A stretch of DNA of 64,000 nucleotides from Veillonella agrestimuris (lineage in GTDB: Bacteria > Bacillota > Negativicutes > Veillonellales > Veillonellaceae). Under the pieces are notes generated by a model. That model was not told the origin of the DNA. It saw only the letters and a program-made list of their open reading frames with translations, and did no database searches. Below are positions 1 through 7,537 of the stretch, in pieces (positions within the stretch are counted from its first letter, which is position 1; each line of letters starts with the position of its first letter). A program made the translations under genes and the position numbers. Where the stretch lies: NCBI RefSeq assembly GCF_943193065.1, contig NZ_CALPCS010000005.1, forward strand, positions 1-64,000. The letters are read 5' to 3'.

Positions 1-2
1 AA

Positions 3-32
3 TGGCACCAACCACATAAGTGATTGGTGCCA
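3..32. terminator. Hairpin at left edge
   Basis: Perfect 9-bp inverted repeat (TGGCACCAA at 3-11, TTGGTGCCA at 24-32). It is probably the terminator of a gene beyond the left edge. There is no T-run on the right side, so if it works it is more likely read leftwards. The rest of 33-328 holds no gene I can support and is AT-rich. Confidence 0.45.
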
Positions 33-328
33 AACAAATGATTAGGGATAAGCACCCCAACATTTGACAGAGAGCCTAATTAATTCACCCCTTATTACGA
101 TAACTACAAAATATACAAAACAAGAAAAACTCTATTGAAAAACATAGTAATCAATAAGTATGATTCATATTTATTCGCGAAATACATATTACTATTATTA
201 ATGATTATACCTTCCCTAAAGTATACTAATCAAGTAGTTTTTATTTTTTTATAATTTTTCTATAAATTAGATATAAAATAACATCATACAATATCACCCT
301 ACATGCAATTAAAATGTCCTTATAAACG

Positions 329-363
329 AAAAGTAGCCGTACCATCACGATACGGCTACTTTT
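329..363 (-). terminator. Terminator of pckA
   Basis: Perfect 13-bp stem (329-341 with 351-363) around a 9-nt loop, with A4 and T4 at the stem ends. It lies about 100 nt beyond the pckA stop and could act in both directions. Confidence 0.8.
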
Positions 364-459
364 CATTAATATATATTTATTAACTTGTAAAGTTAAGGCT
401 AAATCAATTCTATCACATTCCTATCGTAGTCATAGTTGTACATATGCAACTAGAAAATA

Positions 460-2088
460 CTACATCAACGTTTTAAGTACATCAAGCACTTCTTGTGGCA
501 ATTCGTTTTTGCCGTCTTTCAAGTTTTCCACGTATTCATAGCGGAATTCAAAGGCTTGGTGCAATTGGTGATGGTATTCACGTACGTCGAATGGAGGTTC
601 AAAGCCAGGTACTTCTACGTAAGATAAGTTTTCGTAAGCACCAAATGGTTCAAACACCAAATCCCCTTCTACTAGACGTTCTAATAAATCTAATGTGATT
701 TCTTTAGGAATTTTTTTCTCAAGGAAGAATCCAGTATTCATAATGTAGCAATCTACACCACATTCTTGGAATAATTTTTTATAGCTTTCATAATCGCGCG
801 CTAACGGATAGGTACGGAACGGATTAGCATATGGTTCAATAACGAGTGCATTTGGATCTACATTAGCATCTAATTTTTCTGCACTAGAACGACGTGTAGC
901 TAGCGTAGCACCCATAGTGGAAGCCAACACAGGATCGTCAATTTTAAGGATTGGTGGTAATGTTTTATCTTTCATTAACCACACAATAGCATTTACCGGT
1001 TCTTTCACATAGTTAACACGGTTATCTGTCCAGAATTGAGATTTAATAGCGCGACCATTATTGTTACGCACATCTTCTGCTAACACTACTTTGTTACCAT
1101 TCTCATCAAGTGTAACGCCTACGTTTTGTAAGGTTAACAAGAACTCGTTAGCTGGATGGTCGACAGGATAATCTTGCATTTTATCGAAGTACGTCGGTTC
1201 CATCGCGATGGAAGATAAGTCGTCAGTATTGATAATATACGCATCGTCATGCAAGATAGAAATGTCATAGCGACCATTGTGTTTTTCGTGAGTTAATGTA
1301 GATTTGCCGGAACCGGACAAGCCGAATACACCAATTGTGTAAGAGCTGCCGTTTTTAAGGTTATATCGTTTCATACCACCGTGACAAGCTACATAACCGT
1401 AACGGTTCGCCAAAGACCAAGCCAATGTTAATGTGCCTTTTTTATGCTCCCCGAAATAACGCATGCCAAGAATCATTGCACAGTTATGGGCAGGATCAAA
1501 AATCGCAAGACCACCTGGATGACCTGGTACTACGTAATCAGGATCGGAGTAAATGAAAATATCCCCTTCTGGAATTTCTGTACTATTTTTGTAGAACTCT
1601 TTCACTGCTTCGTCGAAGAATTTAAAGTTCATAATCCAAGAGTACATAATGGATGCATGGTCTTTTGGAATCATCAAATGCGCACGAGCCGTAAATTTCT
1701 CATCGAGACCAACAATAACTTGCGTAGAAATCCACTCTTTGTTGCGACTATCGTACACAGCTTCGCGAGCAATACCAGCTAATTCAACTTCGTCAATACC
1801 TTCGTCTCCAATGATACGGCGTGCTTTCGCATAACGGCCAGTCGTTTTACCGTCATTTGTAACTAATACTTTGGCATCAGCCGGTAAACCTTGCTCTTCG
1901 GGTTTATGAATAGGCATATCGAGAACGATAACACCTGGCTCTTCACTAGCCAATTGATACGATTCTGCTACGGATTGTACAGCATGTACATTGTTACCGT
2001 AAAATGCTGTTTCAATTGTGCTACGCAATTTAGAGAATAAAGGATTCGTTTTAATTTCACTTTGATTCCAAACTAATCTAGTTGCCAT
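460..2088 (-). CDS. pckA: Phosphoenolpyruvate carboxykinase (ATP-type)
   Basis: Converts oxaloacetate plus ATP to PEP and CO2 (or the reverse) in the cytoplasm, linking C4 acids to gluconeogenesis; this suits a lactate/C4-acid user. The 542-aa length is normal for the ATP family. A Walker A motif GLSGSGKST lies at about residues 256-264. It is preceded by the family-typical GEHKKG segment (213-218) and a VACHGG stretch where the family has a conserved His. A DD pair (281-282) follows where the metal-binding kinase-2 acids are expected. The P-loop has S where GTGK is usual and the region after it differs from the enterobacterial enzyme, so this is a divergent subfamily. The start is supported by AAGGTG just upstream. 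A 12-bp palindrome ATGATATATCAT lies at 2112-2123 in the leader. The gene appears monocistronic. Confidence 0.88.
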   Translation of the reverse strand: MATRLVWNQSEIKTNPLFSKLRSTIETAFYGNNVHAVQSVAESYQLASEEPGVIVLDMPIHKPEEQGLPADAKVLVTNDGKTTGRYAKARRIIGDEGIDEVELAGIAREAVYDSRNKEWISTQVIVGLDEKFTARAHLMIPKDHASIMYSWIMNFKFFDEAVKEFYKNSTEIPEGDIFIYSDPDYVVPGHPGGLAIFDPAHNCAMILGMRYFGEHKKGTLTLAWSLANRYGYVACHGGMKRYNLKNGSSYTIGVFGLSGSGKSTLTHEKHNGRYDISILHDDAYIINTDDLSSIAMEPTYFDKMQDYPVDHPANEFLLTLQNVGVTLDENGNKVVLAEDVRNNNGRAIKSQFWTDNRVNYVKEPVNAIVWLMKDKTLPPILKIDDPVLASTMGATLATRRSSAEKLDANVDPNALVIEPYANPFRTYPLARDYESYKKLFQECGVDCYIMNTGFFLEKKIPKEITLDLLERLVEGDLVFEPFGAYENLSYVEVPGFEPPFDVREYHHQLHQAFEFRYEYVENLKDGKNELPQEVLDVLKTLM

Positions 2089-2300
2089 AGTTTCACCTTT
2101 TTATACAAATCATGATATATCATTACATGTTGAAAGTAATATATAATTCCAATTATATTTATTTTACCTTTTTTTACGCGATTTGTATACATAAAACATT
2201 AAACAATTACTTATTATTGTACATTAATATATTTTACAACTAGATTAGTGCAATATAATTAATATAATTTCAGTAATTGACTAGAGTTGTATATATAAAA

Positions 2301-2331
2301 ATGACTCATTGCCATAACAACAATGAGTCAT
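2301..2331 (-). terminator. Terminator of the DUF438/PAS gene
   Basis: Perfect 11-bp stem (ATGACTCATTG with CAATGAGTCAT, 9-nt loop), with an A4 tract on the left that reads as U4 on the minus strand, 29 nt past the stop codon. Confidence 0.8.
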
Positions 2332-2359
2332 CTTATAGTAATACTCTTTTACATCAACA

Positions 2360-4030
2360 TTATTTTTTATTCATAAACGCTTTGATACGCTCTAATAATT
2401 CTTGCACATCAAAGCCTCCTCGTTCTGCAATCATCTCGATAGTAGCTACTTTCGCCATCATTTTTACCATAGGGGATTTTAATTTTTCAAATTTCGGATT
2501 GAGGCTAATGAGATAATCTACAATATCTGGGTTAGCTTTAATCAAATTCGACAAGGTCGTTTTAGTGTCGATAGAAACATCTTCTTCGCTACTTTCACTA
2601 CTCTCGTCCACCTCATCTTCAATAGCCTTTGTTGCATCTGCACTATCCTCCGTTACATCTACAGCGCGATTAGGAGATGCACTATCTGTATCACCTTGTT
2701 CCCCTACGTATCCTTTATCCCATGTTAACAAAGTTTGAGAACCTGTCAATTCTCGGATATGCGTACAGTCCTGCATCATTTCAAGAACGCCACGGAATTT
2801 TCCAGATTCATCGCGCACTGCCGTATAAAGCACGTAAATGAATAAACCTGGTTTATTAATCCAAAATTCAGCTTGACTTTGTTCGCCGGAGCGGAACTTT
2901 TCAATAATTTCTTTCACCACATGCATCGACTTTGCAGGGTGACAATTGATCACTTCTCGTCCAATGACATTGCTACTACGCGGAAAAATGCGATGTGGTG
3001 TATCGCTATAAAATGCTACTAATTCGTTTTCGTCTACATAGGATAAATCTACAGGCATATGACGGAATAATAAATTGATTTGCTCTAATGTCAATTTACC
3101 TGTCGCCACGTCTAATACTTGATCCTTCGCCACCTCTTGTTGCATAGGTCCCACATATTTAGACAACAACCCCGCTAAATCTTGTAAAAACGCATTCGAC
3201 ACACCTTGCGATGCACTGCCATTGGCACTATTGTAGGTACCGCTATTTCCTAATGGTCTGCTTTCACCTGTATTATCATTTATCCCCACTGGTACATATA
3301 GATCTGGCGCCTCAATCAAAGCATATCCAATTTCATAATCATTGCGGCTCATAATGTAAAACTCTTCGTCGCTAAGCAATTTGAAAGCCGTCGGATACAG
3401 CACTTCCAGTTCTTTGCTGTTTAAATCACGCAATTTCTCTAACGTATCAGACATAGAAGCGAGAAAAGCTTGTTCTTTATCCTCTCGCAATAAAACATAG
3501 GAATCACGAATGGCATCGCGTACACCATCATCGAAGGTCCACATAATCCGTGTAGGACGATCGAAACCATGTTGCTCAAGCATTGGATATAATTGATTTT
3601 GTTTGCGCGATAAATGAACACGCCATTGATTAAACGCATCAAATAAAGCCAGCCATGGATTTTTAATAAAATGTGTTTCTCTTAACAGAGCCTCCGCCTC
3701 TACTACGATGCGTTCCACTGCATTAATTTCTTCTACATAGGCCCAAAGTGGATGGTTTTCGGGATACACATTGTCAGTACGCACTAATACACCATCAAAT
3801 AGGGCTAATAAATCGTCCATTTTATCGAGAATTTCCTCGTCTTTGTAAGCCCCTTTCAACCGCTGCTCAGCAAAGGCAAACTCATCAGGCGTACAAGTAC
3901 CTAATTTTTCTTTTAATATACGATTGCCTTCCGCTAAGGAAATAACACCATCTAAATAATCTTCTTTAACAGACACAATCACTCTATATCGCTCATCGTT
4001 GATGTCCAACCGTTGCTTTAAATCCGTCAT
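2360..4030 (-). CDS. DUF438 / PAS domain protein with C-terminal DUF1858-like domain
   Basis: Cytoplasmic multidomain protein of 556 aa. Domains in order: DUF438-like helical N-terminus (about 1-85); a hemerythrin-like helical region with scattered His and Glu (about 90-220); a linker; a PAS-like domain (about 310-430) that begins near LTLEQINLLF and ends in a typical WD..G hinge; an acidic Ser/Glu/Asp-rich linker; and a DUF1858-like end (LIKANPDIVDYL onwards). Families with this order are thought to sense redox, NO or oxygen; that role is inference. The start is placed at 4030, not the longer ORF at 4084, because GGAGG sits 5-6 nt upstream of ATG-ACG. A Fur-like 15-mer lies at 4129-4143, about 100 nt upstream. 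The gene stands alone. Confidence 0.75.
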   Translation of the reverse strand: MTDLKQRLDINDERYRVIVSVKEDYLDGVISLAEGNRILKEKLGTCTPDEFAFAEQRLKGAYKDEEILDKMDDLLALFDGVLVRTDNVYPENHPLWAYVEEINAVERIVVEAEALLRETHFIKNPWLALFDAFNQWRVHLSRKQNQLYPMLEQHGFDRPTRIMWTFDDGVRDAIRDSYVLLREDKEQAFLASMSDTLEKLRDLNSKELEVLYPTAFKLLSDEEFYIMSRNDYEIGYALIEAPDLYVPVGINDNTGESRPLGNSGTYNSANGSASQGVSNAFLQDLAGLLSKYVGPMQQEVAKDQVLDVATGKLTLEQINLLFRHMPVDLSYVDENELVAFYSDTPHRIFPRSSNVIGREVINCHPAKSMHVVKEIIEKFRSGEQSQAEFWINKPGLFIYVLYTAVRDESGKFRGVLEMMQDCTHIRELTGSQTLLTWDKGYVGEQGDTDSASPNRAVDVTEDSADATKAIEDEVDESSESSEEDVSIDTKTTLSNLIKANPDIVDYLISLNPKFEKLKSPMVKMMAKVATIEMIAERGGFDVQELLERIKAFMNKK

Positions 4031-4128
4031 GATAACCTCCTCGATACTATATGACAATCGAACTGACATTTCGGCAATACTCAACTGCCACGCACGATTA
4101 ATACCTTATACGGCTAGTATATTCTTTT

Positions 4129-4143
4129 TGAAAGTAATTTTCA
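4129..4143. promoter_or_regulatory. Fur-like 7-1-7 inverted repeat
   Basis: TGAAAGTAATTTTCA is a 7-1-7 repeat with one mismatch. It closely resembles the Firmicute Fur/PerR consensus TGATAATNATTATCA. It lies upstream of the DUF438/PAS gene, with no other gene start nearby. Assignment to Fur is inference. Confidence 0.45.
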
Positions 4144-4181
4144 GTAGCTACGGATACAAAATAAGATATAAAGATATAAAA

Positions 4182-4224
4182 AACAGAGTTATTATGAAAT
4201 ATACTACTTCATAACAACTCTGTT
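4182..4224 (-). terminator. Terminator of the small TonB-C gene cluster
   Basis: Stem of 17 bp with one G-U type pair (4182-4198 with 4208-4224). An A6 tract on the left gives U6 on the minus strand. Its arm resembles that of the hairpin at 5536-5578. Confidence 0.8.
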
Positions 4225-4324
4225 AGTTAATTGTTAGTTAATGTTAGATTACCCATATTCAACGTTCTCTCGATAATCGGACAAAACAGAAGATCATTTA
4301 TGTACAAAACGCAACACTAGCCAC

Positions 4325-4663
4325 TTATGTACCTAAATCAATATATACAGTTTTAGATGTCTCTACAGGGTTTCCATAACTATCTCTAGCAGGTTCATAT
4401 TGCCACGTCGATACAGTATCAACAATTTGCGCATCCACCGCGCCATCGCCAGTAGATCCTAAGGGCTCTACATTATCTACATCTCCGTCTTCATCAATAT
4501 CAAAGCGTACATTAATACCACTTACATTACCTTCGTAATATTCCACTACATCATAATCAATATCTGGTGTGTATACAGCTACTGGTGGCTCGTAAGCAGC
4601 ATGGGACGTACCGATTCCTATTATGAAAGCAGTTATACAGGCAAGGATTGTCTTTTTCATCAT
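4325..4663 (-). CDS. Small secreted TonB C-terminal-domain protein (copy 3)
   Basis: 112 aa with a cleavable signal peptide (MMKKT.., hydrophobic core, THAA cleavage region) and no proline-rich span or retained membrane anchor. The remainder is essentially one TonB-C-like domain: RFDIDEDGDV strand, then WQYEPARDSYGNP matching the W-x-F/Y-x-P-A...G-x-P pattern of the neighbouring tonB product. It would therefore be free in the periplasm, unlike true TonB. GGAGG precedes the start. It is last of three tandem related genes (4325-5461) downstream of exbB-exbD-tonB. Function is unknown: it might compete for TonB boxes, bind peptidoglycan, or be a partner for particular receptors. Confidence 0.65.
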   Translation of the reverse strand: MMKKTILACITAFIIGIGTSHAAYEPPVAVYTPDIDYDVVEYYEGNVSGINVRFDIDEDGDVDNVEPLGSTGDGAVDAQIVDTVSTWQYEPARDSYGNPVETSKTVYIDLGT

Positions 4664-4676
4664 GTGTGCCCTCCTT

Positions 4677-5042
4677 TTACTTTCGCACTGGCAAAGTTAT
4701 GGTCATACCGATGATAGATTCTTTTGGTTTCTTATCTTTCCCTATCGCTGGAGTAAATTTCCATTGTTTTACCGCTGCTTTGACAGCTTCATCAACAGCA
4801 CTATAACCAGACGATTGTTCCACAAATACAGATTTTACATCCCCATCTTTATCAATCAAAAAACGGATGCGCATTGTATCTGCCACAACAGACCCCTCTG
4901 GAATAGCAGGCATCACTGGTTTTACAATGGACACCTCTTTTGGTGGCGATACCACCTCTGCTGCTTCCATATTGGCTGGTGTATACACGCTAACTACGGC
5001 AAGAGCTGCAGTAGCTAGAATGAAACGATTAAGTAATTTCAT
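4677..5042 (-). CDS. Small secreted TonB C-terminal-domain protein (copy 2)
   Basis: 121 aa with an N-terminal signal peptide (MKLLNRFILATAALAVVSVY) followed by a short linker containing PPKEVSIVKPVMP, then a TonB-C-like domain with RFLIDKDGDV and W-K-F-T-P-A near the end. It lies 13 nt upstream of copy 3, in the same orientation and with no hairpin between, so the two are probably co-transcribed. GGGG lies upstream of the ATG. Energy transduction is unlikely because no transmembrane anchor would remain after cleavage. Confidence 0.65.
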   Translation of the reverse strand: MKLLNRFILATAALAVVSVYTPANMEAAEVVSPPKEVSIVKPVMPAIPEGSVVADTMRIRFLIDKDGDVKSVFVEQSSGYSAVDEAVKAAVKQWKFTPAIGKDKKPKESIIGMTITLPVRK

Positions 5043-5095
5043 AATATATGCCCCTTATCCTAATTCTATATAAACAATTCCTTGAAATCTAAATT

Positions 5096-5461
5096 TTACT
5101 TAAATCCGATAAAAATAGCTTGTCGAACTATGGTAGACACAGGTTTCCCATCTTCCCCTAATGCAGGTTCAAAGCGAGATTCTTTCAAAAATGCAACAAT
5201 CGCTTCATCATAAGCCATATCTCCAGATGATTTCTTTATCAAAACAGCCTGAACCTCTCCCTTATCATCAATAAATTGCACAGTTTCAACACGGTTATTA
5301 ATTATTTTATGCCCAGAATCTCTAGGAAGAACATCATACAAAGGAAATCTATTTATTGGGATTGGTCCACGACTCAAATCTTCTGCTTCTACATTTGAAG
5401 TTATATACAAAGCCATACTAAAAACAGCAATTACTAAAACAAAAATTTTAACTAATTTCAT
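5096..5461 (-). CDS. Small secreted TonB C-terminal-domain protein (copy 1)
   Basis: 121 aa from the ATG at 5461; a GTG four codons earlier is possible. Hydrophobic N-terminus (MKLVKIFVLVIAVFSMALYI) that may be a signal peptide or anchor. The C-terminal part has VQFIDDKGEVQAV and RFEPALGEDGKP, matching the TonB-C pattern of the neighbours, although the usual W is replaced by S. It lies downstream of the tonB terminator at 5536-5578, so it probably has its own promoter in the AT-rich 5465-5530 stretch. It is 53 nt upstream of copy 2. Confidence 0.6.
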   Translation of the reverse strand: MKLVKIFVLVIAVFSMALYITSNVEAEDLSRGPIPINRFPLYDVLPRDSGHKIINNRVETVQFIDDKGEVQAVLIKKSSGDMAYDEAIVAFLKESRFEPALGEDGKPVSTIVRQAIFIGFK

Positions 5462-5535
5462 ATTCCCGCTCACATTACATAATAAATAAAAATTCTTAAT
5501 TATATATGTATCATACTAGATTTTACAATACAAAA

Positions 5536-5578
5536 AAAGAGTTGTAATGAAAGAAATATCATATCATCACAACTCTTT
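5536..5578 (-). terminator. Terminator between tonB and the small TonB-C genes
   Basis: 15-bp stem with one wobble (5536-5550 with 5564-5578). The A-run 5532-5538 reads as a U-run on the minus strand. It separates exbB-exbD-tonB from the three small genes. Confidence 0.8.
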
Positions 5579-5587
5579 TAACATATT

Positions 5588-6283
5588 CTATTTAATATCC
5601 AATCCAAAGTTCTGCGGTACAGTTACACTAATAGGATTACCATCTTCATCAGTAGCAGGATAGAATGACCATCCATATACTGTAGAAATAATAGCATCAT
5701 CTGCTGGTCCATAACCAGTCGATGAAGATAGCGATACATCACTAACAGATCCATCAGCTGCAATTGTAATATATGCAGTAACAGAATCACCTACGGCTTG
5801 TTCTCTTGGGATAGCCGGGATAGAAGGTGTTGGTGTACTTAAACGTCGAGGACCTTGAGACTTATCTTCTTTTGGTCCCCCACCACCCCCATTTCCTTCT
5901 CCATCTGGATTATCGGTTTTACCTCCACCACCTCCACCTTTTGTTTCAGTAGGGTTACCTGTCTGCTGTGGTGTTGGCACTGGTGGTTTCGGCATATCAT
6001 CTGTTACTTTATTATCTACAGGAATTGTATCAGCGTTACTTTTCACCATTTGTGCTATTTCTTCTTTCGTTGGCGGTGGTGGAATGTCTACTTTTTCTGG
6101 TTTTGGCGCAGAAATTTGTGGACCTGCCGCTGGTGCCGCATCATCAGAAACGATTTCCATGAGGATTGGCTCTGGTTGCTCATTTGCTTCAGGGGCAGCA
6201 AAGTTCAAATAGAATGCCCCCCCAATAAGAAGTAAAGCATTAATAATAAGTGATCCTGCGAAAGATGTTATCCATCTAAACAT
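5588..6283 (-). CDS. tonB: Energy transducer TonB
   Basis: Inner-membrane-anchored protein that transmits ExbBD proton-motive energy to outer-membrane receptors. 231 aa: one N-terminal membrane segment (about 8-28), an acidic then Pro/Lys-rich span (PEKVDIPPPPTKEE, KPPVPTPQQ) reaching across the periplasm, an unusual Gly-rich linker (GGGGGGKTDNPDGEGNGGGGG, split over about 115-137), and a C-terminal TonB domain ending with W-S-F-Y-P-A-TDEDGNP. GGAGG precedes the ATG. It follows exbD by 11 nt, giving gene order exbB-exbD-tonB. The Gly-rich linker is longer than in enterobacterial TonB. Confidence 0.9.
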   Translation of the reverse strand: MFRWITSFAGSLIINALLLIGGAFYLNFAAPEANEQPEPILMEIVSDDAAPAAGPQISAPKPEKVDIPPPPTKEEIAQMVKSNADTIPVDNKVTDDMPKPPVPTPQQTGNPTETKGGGGGGKTDNPDGEGNGGGGGPKEDKSQGPRRLSTPTPSIPAIPREQAVGDSVTAYITIAADGSVSDVSLSSSTGYGPADDAIISTVYGWSFYPATDEDGNPISVTVPQNFGLDIK

Positions 6284-6294
6284 AGAGCACCTCC

Positions 6295-6699
6295 TTAATT
6301 GCTTTCAGTAGCAATGGCAATTTTCGTAATATTCATTTGTTTTAACGTATCTAATACTTGTACAAAAGCGCCATATTGAGCCGCTGCATCAGCACGCAAT
6401 ACGATAGTCATTTCCGTCCCTTTCGATTGCTCAATTTGAAGGTAGCGGATCATACCATCAATATTTGTTTTAGTATCGTTCACATACACAGTACCGTCAG
6501 AAGTAACAGTAATAGGTACTTTCTTTTGAATGTCTACCTTGGCTGTTTGGGCACTTGGTAAATTAACAGGTACTGATTTTTGTACAACCATAGATAACAT
6601 GCTCATCATAAAGAATACAAGCAAGAAGAAGATGATATCAATCATAGGGATGATCATCAATTTTGGTTTATTTGTAGTACGTAAGCTTCTAAGCTGCAT
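6295..6699 (-). CDS. exbD: Biopolymer transport protein ExbD
   Basis: 134 aa from the ATG at 6699; a GTG at 6708 is the longest alternative. AGGTGA lies about 6 nt upstream of 6699 and favours it. Single N-terminal membrane helix (about 14-34) with the essential Asp in PMIDIIFF (D21), then a periplasmic domain. It uses proton flow through the ExbB ring to energise TonB. The start overlaps the end of exbB by 11 nt, indicating translational coupling. Confidence 0.92.
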   Translation of the reverse strand: MQLRSLRTTNKPKLMIIPMIDIIFFLLVFFMMSMLSMVVQKSVPVNLPSAQTAKVDIQKKVPITVTSDGTVYVNDTKTNIDGMIRYLQIEQSKGTEMTIVLRADAAAQYGAFVQVLDTLKQMNITKIAIATESN

Positions 6700-7315
6700 C
6701 GCTGTCACCTACCAATGCTGTCATGTATACGGCACCGACCTCTTCCATAGCGGATACGAGTTTATCTTCTCGTTGTACTAGGTACGCATGGATAACGAGG
6801 GCGATAATAGCTACGCAAAGACCTGTTGCTGTAGCAATTAAGGCTTCCCCCACACCGCCAGTAATCGCAAACGGTTCGCCATCAGATACAGACAATACGG
6901 AGAAAGAACCAATCATACCTGTTACAGTACCTAATAAACCAAGCAATGGTGCTAATGTAACAATAGTTTCTAAGTAATTTAAGTTAGCACGCAAACGAGC
7001 TGCAATGGCACCAGCTGCACCTTGCAATGCTTGTGTTTGTTTTTCAATACCATGCGGTTGAGATGCAGCAGCTTCTACTAATTCAGCTGCAACGCCACCA
7101 TCATTTTTGCACACTTGACGCAATTCTTCCCATTTACCTTGTGGAACAAGTTCTGCTACTTTAGCTTTTAATGTTTCCATATCAGATGTTGCTGCATTAT
7201 ATGTGCGTACCCGCTCAATTAAAATAGCAACGGAAATGATAGAACAAATCAATAATGGCCACATTACTAGGCCGCCTTGTATAAACAACTGTCCTGCTTC
7301 TTTAAAAAATTCCAT
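6689..7315 (-). CDS. exbB: Biopolymer transport protein ExbB (MotA/TolQ/ExbB family)
   Basis: 208 aa with three membrane segments: about 15-35 (LVMWPLLICSIISVAILIE), 115-140 (TIVTLAPLLGLLGTVTGMIG) and 155-180. The LLGTVxGM motif is diagnostic of the TolQ/ExbB family. It forms the proton-channel scaffold with ExbD. GGAGG lies 5 nt upstream of the ATG. It is the first gene of exbB-exbD-tonB and is preceded by two Fur-like 15-mers, so iron control is likely (inference). ExbB rather than TolQ is chosen because tonB and receptors are adjacent. Confidence 0.9.
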   Translation of the reverse strand: MEFFKEAGQLFIQGGLVMWPLLICSIISVAILIERVRTYNAATSDMETLKAKVAELVPQGKWEELRQVCKNDGGVAAELVEAAASQPHGIEKQTQALQGAAGAIAARLRANLNYLETIVTLAPLLGLLGTVTGMIGSFSVLSVSDGEPFAITGGVGEALIATATGLCVAIIALVIHAYLVQREDKLVSAMEEVGAVYMTALVGDSDAA

Positions 7316-7379
7316 GTAAACCTCCTAGATAATGAAAGAATTGCATTACTATACTACCTAACATTACTTCGAAAAGAAT

Positions 7380-7394
7380 TGATAGTAACTTTCA
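7380..7394. promoter_or_regulatory. Fur-like box upstream of exbB
   Basis: TGATAGTAACTTTCA is a 7-1-7 repeat with one mismatch, 65 nt upstream of the exbB start codon. It is similar to the boxes at 4129 and 16014. Confidence 0.45.
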
Positions 7395-7410
7395 AAATAT
7401 AACTGTTTAA

Positions 7411-7425
7411 TGATAATATATATCA
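7411..7425. promoter_or_regulatory. Second Fur-like box upstream of exbB
   Basis: TGATAATATATATCA has ends TGATA/TATCA that are inverted repeats and matches the Fur 7-1-7 consensus at most positions. It lies 16 nt from the first box. Confidence 0.4.
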
Positions 7426-7537
7426 CTCTAATACGTCAATATAGATTCATATTTTCATATGTCTAGCACATCGCATTAGTAATAATGGTGATGCGAGATG
7501 CTATGTCATACGTACTACATTGCAGAGTATCTAACCG

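Noticed and set aside
5855-6235. 126-aa plus-strand ORF opposite tonB, rich in Trp/Phe/Arg
   Set aside because: It is the antisense of the proline/glycine-rich linker of tonB; composition is an artefact and there is no ribosome site.
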